Position numbers and translations under genes: made by a program
In this document: in pieces, positions 23,030 through 39,128 of the stretch
Position numbering within the stretch: the first letter of the stretch is position 1
How the letters are laid out: each line of letters begins with the position of its first letter
The notes under the pieces: model-generated
What the model was told of the DNA's origin: nothing
Database searches by the model: none
The model's input: the letters and a program-made list of their open reading frames with translations, nothing else
Origin: Pyrus communis
Lineage: Eukaryota; Streptophyta; Magnoliopsida; Rosales; Rosaceae
Length of the DNA: 64,000 bases
Assembly: GCF_963583255.1 (NCBI RefSeq)
Contig: NC_084803.1
Location: 14,829,428-14,893,427, forward strand
Reading direction: 5' to 3'

Positions 23030-23985
23030 ACTTCCTTGAGCCACAAGCAATCCCTTGGGTTTCTTTTTCCCACATTTTTCAATTCAATTGGTTAATTTAA
23101 AGTAATCGTTTTATTTTTGAGGTATGATTTGGGTGTGTATCTGAAGATCTCATGGTTTCATTTATTTACTTGGTGTGTAGTAGGAGTAAGGAATGGGTTT
23201 CATTAGGTTATCATGGCTCAATCTATCTCGTGCGGCTGCATGCATTTGTGGAGTTGAAATTCGTATAAAGTTATGATCCATTGAAAAATACATCCAAGAA
23301 ATTTGATGGTTGCTCTTCGTTTGAGTAGAGAAATTTTTTACTGTAATAGTGGCATCTACGTGGGACTACCCTAATGAGAAATTTGATACTGGCAGAAGAT
23401 TGATGTAAACTACTGTACAACTAGTTGATAATATTAAAAGCGTAGTATGATTTTCACACTTCTAATTTCTCCAACTGCACTCTTCCGAGCAAGAGAAAAA
23501 CAACTGCGAAAATCACTTTACTCTTCAAAACATCTCTAATTCCTCTCACATCAATTTATATTCCTCGTTTTTTCAATACATTCCCTCCCGGCTCCAGCCA
23601 AACCAGACATGCCATTTAAGTTGTAATTACATTAAACCTCGAGAAAACACTGTGATTAAACCTCCTTAAAATTTATACTCAAGCATTCCACAAAATAATT
23701 GGGGCCGGAAGAAAACACAGCACTGTTTCAACGGCATCCCGTCTTTAACTTGCAGACTGCTGCTAACCTCTCAGCTCTACACTCGATTACCAAAACTCTT
23801 ACTCACACCTTAAGTTCACGCGGTAAAACAAACTGTACTAAATGAAACTATACAATATTTCAATGTGTCCCGTGACATATCTTGGCTGCCCAAGATGGTT
23901 AGAACCAAGCTCCTGGCTCACGCCACCATTCCAGACACTTTTCTCATCTTAAAGGAGGGTACCGGGGAGAGGCAAAGTTGCTGGT
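23030..23985. other. Convergent 3' flanks of PILS and RRP44
   Basis: This 956-bp space between two converging genes holds both 3' UTRs and no other gene signal. Confidence 0.6.
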
Positions 23986-26900
23986 CTACACCAGCGACAG
24001 TTGGAGTTTTGGCCTGTTGGGCTGGGGTTCCACAATCTCCATGTGAATAAACACCGTCTGCAGAACGCTGTATGAAATACTACCGTCCATTTTTCTAATC
24101 TTCTGTTGTTGCTCATCTACATACCATTCTCCGCTTCCCTTCTCACCCCTTGGGGTCAAGTACACCGGCCCTTCTATGCCATACCTGCAAAGGATCAAAA
24201 AAGAAAGAGTTCACTAATACAAACCATCTCCATAAGTTCATCTTAACACCTGAGTCCATTCCAGAATATTTCAGTCAAGCACGAGAACAGGTAACAGCAA
24301 GTTCTATTGAAAACACCCTTAAAATATTTGCACACATCTGCCCAACACGCATAAAGAATTAATAGAACTACTTATGAGGTTAGAAAATCTACTTGGGCAC
24401 AAATACGAAAAATCCATTCGATCGTATTCTGACTATTCTTGCCTCTGTGTCCGTCGGCCTACATGAACAAAATGCATTATTATTAAAAAGAAAGACATAG
24501 GGAGAGGGGAAGCAGGAGAGAGACAGAGGCAGACATAATGGTTCGTACCGCTTTTTGAAAAAAATGACAGTATGGAGCTCCACTGAGGCTCGACTTGCCA
24601 TCTGGGCATTCCTATGCCGATAATTTAAATCTGTAGCAGAAATAAGTGAAGCAACATTGTTAGAGTAACATGTACATAGCATAAATAAAGTTGAGAATGC
24701 ACCGATATGAATATAAAATGATTTAATCGTGGCTTAGAAGAGCAATAGGAAAGAAATATTTTCATTAGAGCAAACCCTACAGGAGCACATATGCAATCTT
24801 GAATTATAAACTGAGTGGCTGAACAATGTTTGGCTCCTTAAAAGCATGATAACTTGATGTGTTGATGTGCAAGTTGGCACTGAAACTAGTAAATGGAAAA
24901 TGAAAACTTTGGACACACGCAACATGTCACCAGCTTGTCTTGTGGGGTAAGGAGCCAAGCAGTATTATTCTAATATTATTGATTAATATGCAACATCCAA
25001 CAATATGGGTAATATTAAGATTCGATCATTTATTGCACTACATAAAAAAAGTCCAAAGGGGAAAGTGGTTCCATACTGTCAGCAATGCTTGTGAGTCGGG
25101 GTCCATCTTGGAATATAGTTGGAAGCTTGTATATCCCCAAAGATGCAGCAAGCAACCTGTGCGTTATGACATCTGCCGGGAAAGAAAGTTGTTACTGAGT
25201 CAAACAACAATAATTCGATCACCAAGAACTACATGGCTAAAACTGACACTGACCTGCATATCTCCTAATAGGAGAGGTGAAATGAGTGTATAGAGATGCT
25301 GCAAGCCCATAGTGAAGATATTCTGGAGGGCTAAGATCCCCACTACAGAAGTAAACAGCCTAGATTGCAAATACAGGGTAAATCAATAAATTTAGAAAGG
25401 TGTCCTTCGAAGTAATTTCAACTTCTTTTAACCATTCAAGTTAAATTACCTGGGTCATGCATCTTGTAGCCAAAATCCGAATCAGCTTGTTGAAGTACGG
25501 ATCATCACCCTGAAAAAGATTTAATTTTGCTTTTATTAAAGAGAGAATTAAATAATTAGGCAAAAATTTACATAACTTGGGAAAACCATCAGTCTCATAC
25601 TAATAACATATCTAAAAAATACATACCACAGCAGAGTCAAGTGAATCAGCTAGTGCTTTTGATGATGAGACATCCAAGTTCAGACCAATAGCTGCAGCTG
25701 TACGCAACAATGGTTCAAGCATCTCTCTGGTAGGAGAAGGATGCCGCCTGCGGAAAACACAACATTAAATGACCAAAAAAAGGTCTGGGTGGCAGAGTGT
25801 CAAGGCAGCTATGCACCATCCGGCCACAGCTACCAATATTTTAAGAAAAAAAAAAATACATCGATACAAAACCCTATGTTTGGATGAGGAAATTTGAGAT
25901 TACTAAGGAAAATCAAAATCATGGAATTTGAAATTATGAAATTTAATTTCCTAGAAGTTGTGAAGTTTCTTGTTTGGCTATAATGAAATTTACATACAGA
26001 ATTTATTAATTTAATGTGTCAATCTATAAACGAAAAATAATAAACTCACTTGTGAAAATTTATTAATGACAACTATCTACATGAAATTTCAAGTTGGTTT
26101 TTCGACAGAAATTCTAATTTCTATGTTATAAATCCAAACAAGGGAATGAGTCATTTCAATTTTAAAATTCCGACTTTTGACCAAATTCCAAGTTTATTTC
26201 CCTCATCCAAACTGAGGGTAAGAGAACTACACTCCACCAGAAATTGATACATTCCAACTCAACCAACCTAAATTGATCGCTCTGCCACTTTATAGCCTTA
26301 ATTTTAAGCAAAAGACAACCAGAACATTGTTCCAGGAAATAACATGAGACCATGAAATTATTGAAGAAAAATCCATCAACTTACCTCAATAGTGAACATA
26401 GAGGAAAATGTTTAAGAATTTTCTCAGCAACTGAAACATTAGCGGCAAGCATAAACTCCTCCACCATTTGATTTGCTTCACGAATCTGGTACATACCTGC
26501 AGAAACAATTCATGCAGTGATTTTAGACAAGTTTTCTCTCAAATGGATACATGAATGTCAGATCAGTCACTTCTCTCCTTCTGAATAAATGTTTTAAAAA
26601 AAATGAAAAACCCAACAGATAACAGAAATACCATAAGAATTAAATCACTGCACAAGAAAATAAGCAGATAATGTTTTAAACTTCTAATGAAGTCCACCCG
26701 GGTGCTGAGAACTTCACCAACCCAAAATACCAAACATAAGAAGAATATGATATATGCAGCACCAACTCTAAAATGAATAGTATGCCTACACGATTGTAAA
26801 GCAGCACAAAGCAATCAATTTCACGAAATAAGGTATTATTTATAGTGGACTAAGCAATGGCACAACTGATCTTGTCAGTGCAAGTAGAATTAAAGTTCAA

Positions 26901-29900
26901 AATTTAGAGTCAGATTACCATCAATCAAAATTTAATACGTTGAACAAGAAAGCTTGCTATTCAAACAACATACCGATATCAAGAGGATCATGAGTCTCTG
27001 TGTCAATTTCAAATTTGACTTCAGCAGATGCAAGAGTTAAGGCTCCTCTCTCAATACGCCTTGCCCTCATTATCTGTAGAAAAGCACAATGTTCCGAGAA
27101 TCAAAGAAGCCAAGAAGGTGAGATGACACATTATAACAGTTTAACTAATGAATTTACAACGAACAAAGAGCTCACATGTGCATACCTTTGCTAAAGAGTT
27201 CATGTTTCTTAAATCTGTAGTTAATGGATCCATCAACCGACTGCAGTAATATAAAAGCAATAAAAAAACTTTGTTATAGAAACTCAAGCTAAAAGAAATA
27301 TCTATCGTGGCCACAGGAAAGGGATCAACCCTGAAGGGACCAGGTTACAAAATGCCATGCCGTGAACAGATTAAATCATTGGTGCAAGTTTAAAATTCAT
27401 CCTAGAATTCATTTCTCTTTTCATTCACTAAGCAGTATAGCAACAAAACTTGACACTTGCACACTTCTCACTATCCAGGATTCAGAAGAGGCTAAACCCA
27501 ACACATTACGAGTTAGGCATTCAGGCTATTTATTTATCAGAACATTCCCAGCCCAGACGGGCACATTCTGCAGAGACTCCCATCCCATACAACTTGCTTT
27601 GTTTTAAGTGTTTAGATCGACTCACTTCTATAATATTCATCATACAATCACATATATTGAATTTACATATCACTGCAAAATATGATTCCTACAGAAGTAT
27701 TGAACAATATTGGCATTTTTATAGCATGTACATTCAATATATAGATTGAAACGTAACAGGTGGATGCAAGTCTAAGTGAAGCAACACAATGTTCATGTAG
27801 CAAGAACATACCAGGTACAAACTGTAACTGGAAAACTTTACAAAGATATAAAACGTTATTATGACTAATAATGATAAGAGTATCCTGCGAACACAAATGG
27901 TAAAGTCCCAAGGAATTTATCAACAAGGTAACTAAGTTGAAGTACAAGTGTACCTATCATCCATCCTCGCTTGAGCTTCAATGTAAGATAATGCTGCACA
28001 TGATTTAATCACACTTTTGGTGTATCTTGTAGAAATGATCTCAGCTTCAGCTGTCATTTCCTGAAATTCAGGTAAACACTTAAATACCATTTCAAAAAGG
28101 AAAGAACATACTCTGACGTAGGTTAGTCCTATCCTATGTATCAGTTGAATATAATAGGGTATGCTATCTCCATAAGAGTATAACAGATGCATGTGTGGTG
28201 TGTGTGCATGGATGTGGATAAAGAAAAGGTAATTGTCTTATCATGACTAGTTAGTGAGAGAGCATATACCCAAATAACAGAAAAAGCTAGCCTTTCCACA
28301 TCAGCTCGAAGAGAACATATATCTGCATATGAAGAATTATATATTTAAATCACAGAAAATTCAATCATATCATATAGGATACAATACTCATTACAGAAAT
28401 TCTTAAAATTAAAAGTCACCTTCTGTCAGAGGTTTTGGAAGCATGTCAATGCGCCGTTCAACAAGGTAGACTGATGTGCCTCTTTGTGAAGCCTCATCAT
28501 CAAGAGGAGTTCCCGAGTGTACAAAATTTGTTACATCAGCAATATCTAGTTGAAGTCATTAAAGAAACAGCTTGTACTTGTAGTGTACTCAATTTATATT
28601 CAAATTAATATTTGCTTGGAACATTATAGAGGTGACAGAATAAGGCATGTATAACAGAGATTTTGAGTTACGATTAACGGAAAGCTCATCATCTAAAGAA
28701 TCCTAGAGACGCATAAAAGTAACAACAATACAATGAAGTATCCTCCTAATGCAAAGTGAGAAAATCTTGAATGCACCAAACAGAAGTAGGAAGCAGAGAA
28801 AGCAGCGGACAAGACTGGACTAAAGCATTAGTAATATATTCTGAAAAATATAAACAACTCAATTTTTATCTTCTAAACTTTCAGAATACATATCTTCTTT
28901 CAGACTTGTGTTCTCCCTTGACAGTTGACACATATATACATGCACACGCTTTATTCATACTGCACAGATCAACCTTAAATTTCAGTTAGACACCCATCGC
29001 CAATAATGAATATATTGTCACGAGGTTAAGGATACGGACTCCAAGTTCATAATTTCCATTTGGCAGAGCTGTACAGTGCAATGCATCATCAATATCCTTG
29101 CATCCTGCAGAAACAAGAAGCAAGGTGGAAAAAAATTACACCATAGAAAACAGCATAAATAATAAGAAAGCAGGAAGAGGGAGAACAACAAACACAAAGA
29201 GATTTAATCTATGGGTCATATACCAGGAGGATCAACACTAAAGACACGCAATTCTCGCAAATCCTGTCTAATAGGATTTGCCAAATCTTCAGAAGACACA
29301 AACCATGGTAGCGGTGGCAAGCATGCAAGAACTTGAGAAGAAAATGGTCGTGTATTTATATCATTCTCAATCAAGACCACCTGCAACATCCAAAGAGCTA
29401 AATTAGTGTCACTGCCATCTAAACTTCAATTGATTGGATGTTCAAATAGCGCGCAATGTCTTTAGCCTTTTTTTCTTTTGGAAAAAAAAAAATTAGAAAA
29501 ACCAACACAATAGGAAACTAAAAGATAGATGTTCAAACAAACAAATGCAAACAACTGAACCCCTTCCAACGTACCTCAGTTTCAGTATCTTTATCACCTA
29601 TTACTCCTATGGTTCGTACATAATGGCCAGAAGGATACCGAGATAAACGGTCCCATGAATCAACTGCCACAATAATTCTCTTGTCCATCAGATTCTCAAG
29701 CTGTCGAGTTTGAATTCGAATCTTTGGAATCCTTCGATCTTTTGAGACAAATAAAGCATGGGCAATACCACCACCACCTGCAGGCTTAGCCATGGGCTCC
29801 AAAGATCCACAATAACTGCATGTATATCAATTTATATCAGAAAACAGAGCCAACCAGAAAAGAAATTCACGATAAACATCTCTGCAAGTGCAAATTAAGT

Positions 29901-32242
29901 GTGAGAAATGAGAATCTACAAACATCCAGGTAGGGTGGGCTGTTCATATAGCACAACAATCACTTCCATACCCACAGACATGCTGAAAGGTAACACATTT
30001 TTTACTACCTACTTAAATGAAGAAACATCTTTCAGCCAAATAATAACTAAATAAGATACCACTTATGTTAGCAAGACAAAAATGCTTCATAAAACCTATG
30101 AAGTCGACTTACGAATGCCAATTCCGCTTTATAATACCAACAACACGGCCAGATGGTCGATTTTGGACAGGTTCTGTTACTCCAGCAGAGCCTTGGGCAG
30201 CTATAGGCCTAGGAGCATCATCGGCACTGCCTGGAACCAGATGAACATCTTCTTCCTCATCCTCTGCACGGTAGTACAAAATATACCAATTAAGAGAATT
30301 AAACGAGAAGAAAAAATGCCTGTTGGGGGGGGGGGGGGGGAGGGAAAGTGAGAGAGAGAGAGAGAGAGAGAGAAGAGATGTTTTTCAGCTTTCTACCTGA
30401 AAAAAGTGACTACAAATTAATTTATAAGTTATAACTAAGACCTAAAGCTACCTAAAAACACCAATTCAGACTTATAGTTACCAACCAAGCCTGAACTTCA
30501 TAAAATTACATTATATGCATAGATATCGTTAATTATTTATTATATACCTTCATCTGCTAAAGCCAGAGACTTCTCCTCATGCCATTGATCTTGCGGCAGA
30601 AGCTCAACTGCTACTATATCACCATCAAAAGCCCTATTCATATTTGTGCGTCCATATATTATAATTTCATCACCAATGCTCTCGCTTCCAACATATGCTT
30701 CAAAGGGGTTGTAACGATTAACTCGAAGTTTTCCTTGATGGTATATGCCACGATGCAAGCCAGAAGTAATTTCAGAAATGGGCTTATGCTGAAAGAGAAG
30801 ATAGAAACAAACTGGTAAGAACAACATTTGTTTCATAAAACTTATACACCACCTAAATGCATGAATGCATAGCCAGTTGCAATACCTCTGAGTAGATGAC
30901 TTTCCTTTTTGATGGTCTCAAATCTTCAGCGTCCTCCATCTTTAAATCTTCAGATGCAGGCTGCACCAGAAGGTCGAGCAATTCTGGCCTACTTAATGAC
31001 CTCACATATGATTCAACTGAAGACAAGACAATAATTTCCAAGAAAGTAATTCCGTTAAATTTCTGTCAGGATGATGTAAAACTGAAAATAAACACATTCA
31101 AATTATGTGGATACTAAACTTGAAGGGCAGGTCTAGAACATCAGAAATGCTGTCAAAATATTTGGATAGCAAACATAAACAGACCTGTCTCTGCAGAAAT
31201 TCCCTCTTCAATAGCCTTCCTCTTATTCTCTTTATCATTGGTTATAAGTAAAACCTTAGCTGAACCAGCAAGATGAGTTTGATACCATTGAGCGGCCACC
31301 CGAATTGCTGAACAACAATTTATCGAGTGAGAAAAGAGTAGGAAATAAAAAGATACATACCACACAACAAACCAAATTCCATAACAAGCAAGTGGATACT
31401 TGTATTCAAGTATTGCAAATAACATAGACACAAAAAATGAAGAAGAACCATACATCAAGCATATCATGAAGAATAAAGTTTCATAATAACGACATGAGAA
31501 AACCTCTATCATTTCGATCATTTTTGCTTTCTCCGCTCATGTCTGTAACATAGGTATCCCTGAACATAGCAGCAGCCAACAAAAATCAAAATAGGAGCCT
31601 AAAATCGACAATATCAAAAGCAACCTATTTACAATGAGCAAATGCACGCATTTTAACATAAATAAGTAGAATTTTCATTTAGGGGTAGAACATACTTGTG
31701 GTGTTCGTTCGAAAAGACGAAAAATTTCCTCAAAGAATTGCTGCACAGAGCTCTAACTCTATTGTAAACAGACAAGTTCCTGTTTTTAACCTCTTCCAAC
31801 ACAATCGAAAGCACAACCACATCGTCGATTGCCGGATTCTCAATCAAATCAATCTGCAAACCAACACAGCTCGAAATCATTCGTTCATTCATTCGCAATT
31901 AGAAAACAAATTAATAACGAAAAAAAAAATGAACTGTTAGAAATTGTAACCTGATGAAGGACGACATTGGTATCGAAGATGAGAATGGTGGAAGCGGTAG
32001 GGCTCAATCGAGCTCCGGACGTATCGCAAACTTTGCATACCGGAGCTCCACAGTAAATATCGTGCCGGAGATAGTGCTCTCTCACGACCTGAAAATCGAA
32101 GCACAACGAAATCAAAAACCCTACTTAGCTTAAACCCTAAATTGGAAAAACAGCAGCGCAAAGAGGAAGGGTTAGGGTTTTTGGGGACCTTGGTGATTTT
32201 GCCGCCTCTGGTTCTCTTGACGAATGACTTGTTCTGCAACAT
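23986..32242 (-). CDS. RRP44A: Exosome nuclease RRP44/DIS3, 24 exons
   Basis: Read on the minus strand, 24 GT-AG exons run from ATG at 32242 to TAG at 23986 and sum to 2802 bases, 933 aa, as I remember for Arabidopsis RRP44A. Order: an N-terminal cysteine motif [11 protein letters not shown] (C31, C36, C39) typical of DIS3; a PIN endonuclease domain with LIFDTN (D57); two cold-shock folds (about 240-450); an RNB 3'-5' exonuclease domain with the metal-binding [10 protein letters not shown] (D487, D489, D490) and SPIRRYADVI; a C-terminal S1 domain (about 845-930, [19 protein letters not shown]). It degrades and trims RNA as the catalytic exosome subunit. Largest exons are 32088-31951, 31853-31696, 31307-31185, 31016-30886, 30788-30548, 30263-30113, 29815-29575 and 29380-29224. 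All catalytic residues are kept. Confidence 0.96.
25872..26218. mobile_element. hAT-like MITE in an RRP44 intron
   Basis: The ends CCCTATGTTTGGATGAGG and CCTCATCCAAACTGAGGG are inverted repeats, 347 bp apart. It lies within the intron between 25748 and 26384, so splicing is not expected to be affected. Family placement is by remembered likeness of the TIR. Confidence 0.7.
30325..30373. repeat. Poly-G run next to GA microsatellite in an RRP44 intron
   Basis: Sixteen G residues (30325-30340), then AGGGAAAGT and about 13 GA units to 30373, all inside intron 30264-30547. As pre-mRNA (minus strand) this is a CU-rich tract followed by poly-C, lying upstream of exon 30113-30263. Confidence 0.95.
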
Positions 32243-33180
32243 GTTTCGGCCTCCCTGATACGTGCGACGGCGTCGTTTTCGGTTGCTTGTGAAGTGGCGA
32301 GTGAACTGGAAGGGGACTGCCGCGAGAGAGATATACGAGCGGCGGCCTTGAGTGGTTTTACTTCTACAGCCTCCGGTTTGACCGTTACGGCGTAGGGCAA
32401 CGAACTAGCTCACTCTTTAGCTAAAAATGATTTAAAATTTAATTTAATTTAATTGCTGAGCAGATCAAACCGACGACGTTATCCATTGATTTTCATGATG
32501 AAAACTTTATCATTTGAACCATTGAGATTTAAAGATTAATCATTTCGACTACTTTTTTAAGTATCAGGATTTTAAATTGATCATTCCAACTAATTTTTTT
32601 GAAACGTTTAGTATTTTTTTTTATATATCTCTCGTTTGTATTTTATGTTTTTTCCATCCAAGCAATATTGACAGGACTTAAATGCATGATCTCAAAAATA
32701 CTTATAACCACACTAGAAAATCTTTGATTCTCTAGTCTAGCATCTTAAGTTAAATCGTAAATTACGTTCATTATTATCGTGAATTTGATATAAATATAAT
32801 ACTTAAAAGTATTTTAAAGAGGTATTTTGAGTTAGTGTGATCTTTTATTCTTACCTTCTACTTTGGAACTCCGAGACAAGACTCATTTCTTCGCGAAGGA
32901 TTCGATTTCTACTTTGCAAGTCGGTTCCGTGACTTCCGATGGAAGTAATACAGAGTTGTTGAGAAGAAGAATGCTTTGGCAAGTATTTCAAAAGCAATGC
33001 AGATTAAAGCTTGTGATAACGTTTTTTTTTTTTTTTTTTTTTTTGTATACGTGACATGGCCACGTGGTGTACTTGTTTACTAAGTTTTCTAATATTTTAT
33101 ATGCTTTAGCACATATTACTTACGTCATTCATATAAAGCAACTCTAGTGGCAGCAAATAGCCTTAGGAATAGGTAATCCA
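32243..33180. other. RRP44 promoter side and spacer
   Basis: GC-richer sequence to about 32400 is probably the RRP44 5' UTR and promoter. After that comes an AT-rich spacer with a poly-T run near 33020. No gene is supported. Confidence 0.4.
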
Positions 33181-33863
33181 ATCTGCTCCCCCCTTCCAAA
33201 AACCTTTCACATCAGTCCAGGCAATTCGGCTACAGGCGAGCATAATGGCTCAATCAGGCAAAAAGTCACGGTCCTAACATGTGCAAGGTTGATGTCAACC
33301 ACGTTATAAATTTTTTTTGTGCCAAGCGCGTGAAAAACATGCGTGACTAGGGGCGCATCTCCAACAAGGTTGCATACGATGGGGCCCACACGCTGTTTCC
33401 ATTGGGTTTGGCCCGTTTGGGCAACGTGGTTGCTTTCCGACTGTTGGATTTTCAATGGCTATTTTTCTGGGCCATTGGATTTTCAACGATAAAATGAAAT
33501 CTCCTCCAACGAGTAGATGACGTGGCACAATATGGACTATTTGATTTTCAGATCAACTATCCATGTTTCTTGGCAATAAAAAAAAAAATCAGAAATGTTA
33601 TTGTTAGCCATGTGTCACAATCTGAACTGTTATATTATAAAACGTAGATGAGTAAGTAATGGCTACATTACAAACTTTGAATTTGGTCAGAGTTTTGCTT
33701 GTTAAACTTCAATGAAATAGGAAATGACATTGTCTGGCCTCTTCCCTTGCGAGGAATTCTTACATTCATGTTGATTACAGTCTGTATATGAATAAAAATA
33801 TTTATGCTCACAAGACAAATTGTGATTGGCGTTGGAGAAATTCATATTTATATAAACTCAAAA

Positions 33864-34255
33864 GGCTTTTTAGCCAAAATGATTTCTGAGATTAGCATAA
33901 ATTTTCATTTGATCCCTAAGATTTGAAATCAATAAAATTAGTTATTGAGATTTGGAATCAATAGAAGTGGTATATGAGTTTGTTCACCATCAATCATTTT
34001 GATTTTTTCATGAAATTTTTTGTTAAATAACAAACATGACAGAAATACCTTAATTTAATAAACAATGGATCAAAATGATTTGACAAAAATTGAAGGTATT
34101 TTCGTCATTTCATCCTTATTTAATGGAGATGTTTTAAGAAATGATCAAAATGATTGATGATGGACAAACTCAGACCATTTCTATCAATTTCAAATCTTAG
34201 GAACCAATGTAAGGAGTTATGTCAATTTTAAAAGACTACTTTAGCTAAAAAGACC
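33864..34255. mobile_element. MITE in tandem unit 1
   Basis: The ends are GGCTTTTTAGCCAAAATG and the inverted CTAAAAAGACC. The interior is the same palindrome as at 5150-5410. Flanks AACTCAAAA (33855-33863) and AACTAAAAA (34256-34264) fit a 9-bp target duplication with one change, as in Mutator-type MITEs. Confidence 0.75.
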
Positions 34256-34947
34256 AACTAAAAATACAAAAGGTAGATTTCATGTCATTGTGCACAAATT
34301 TGTATACTTTACTAATTTTGCCAAAGAGCTTTGCCCAAACATTACGGTAAGAATAATGTGCTCCGATCTGCTCCCCCTTCCAAAAACCTTTCACATCAGT
34401 CCAGGCAATTCGGCTACAGGCGAGCATAATGGCTCAATCAGGCAAAAAGTCACGGTCCTAATATGTGCAAGGTTGATGTCAATCACGTTATAAATTTTTT
34501 TTGTACCAAGCACGTGAAAAACACCCGCGACTGGGGGCGCGTCTCCAGCAAGGTTGCATACAATGGGGCCCACATGCTGTTTCCGTTGGATTTGGGCAAC
34601 GTGGTTGCTTTCCGGCTGTTGGATTTCCAATGGCTATTTTTCTGGGCCGTTAGACTTCCAACGATAAAATGAAATCTCCCGTAACGAGTAGATGACGTGG
34701 CACAATCTGGACTTTATATTATAAAACGTAGATGAGTAAGTAATGGCTACATTACAAACTTTGAATTTGGTCAGAGTTTTGCTTGTTAAACTTCAATGAA
34801 ATAGGAAATGACATTGTTTGGCTTCTTCCCTTACGAGGAATTCTTACATTCATGTTGATTACAGTCTGTATATGAATAAAAATATTTATGCTCACAAGAC
34901 AAATTGTGTTTGGCGTTGGAGAAATTCATATTTATATAAACTCAAAA

Positions 34948-35342
34948 GGCTTTTTAGCCAAAATGATTTTTAATATTAGCATAACTTTTCATTTTGGTAC
35001 ATGAGATTTGAAATCAATAAAATTGCTTATTGAGATTTGAAATCAATAGAAGTGGTATGTGAGTTTGTTCACCATCAATCATTTTGATTATTTCATGAAA
35101 TTTTTTGTTAAATAACCAACGTGACAAAAATACCTCAATTTAATAAACAATGGGTTAAAATGATTTGACAAAAATTGAAGGTATTTTCGTCATTTCATCC
35201 TTATTTAATGAAGATGTTTTACGAAATGATCAAAATGATTGATGGTGGATAAACTCAAAGACCATTTCTATTAATTTCAAATCTTAGAAACCAATGTAAG
35301 GAGTTATGTCAATCTTAAAAGACTATTTTGGCTAAAAAGACC
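34948..35342. mobile_element. MITE in tandem unit 2
   Basis: The duplicated counterpart of 33864-34255, with the same ends and the same AACTCAAAA and AACTAAAAA flanks. Confidence 0.75.
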
Positions 35343-35684
35343 AACTAAAAATACAAAAGGTAGATTTCATGTCATTGTGCACAAATTAGTATACTTTACT
35401 AATTTTGCCAAAGAGCTTTGCCCAAACATTACCGTAAGAATAATGTAGCATGAAAAATATATAACCACACGACTTATGTATACATGCTTCTCAGTACAGC
35501 AATGGAATTGTAGTTAAGCTCGTTAAGAGCATTCACCGCATGAACCTGAGCTCCTACGCTCGATTTCTCCCCCTCAATATCGCTTGTATAAAAAACTCAT
35601 TCGTATCAGAACAGTCCCTGTGAAGTTCCACTTGGAGTTGGATGGTTCTGATCAGGCATGATTACTATTTACTATTATCATAAC

Positions 35685-39128
<3,444 letters not shown>

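Larger units (their letters stand above)
33183..35447 (+). repeat. Direct tandem duplication, unit about 1.1 kb
   Basis: Unit 1 (33183-34358) and unit 2 (34368-35447) share the whole sequence from CTGCTCCCC, CACATCAGTCCAGGCAATTC and GCATAATGGCTCAATCAGGC through to AACATTACGGTAAGAATAAT. Unit 1 has about 100 extra bases near 33540-33650. Each unit contains one MITE at the same place, so the MITE was present before duplication. The ORFs in both units are equivalent and show no domain, so I do not call genes. Confidence 0.92.

Noticed and set aside
33207..34672. Repeated 67-82 aa ORFs with CNL.GDAPPV-like sequence
   Set aside because: Present because of the 1.1-kb tandem duplication. No domain, no splice context, and copies differ without coding constraint.
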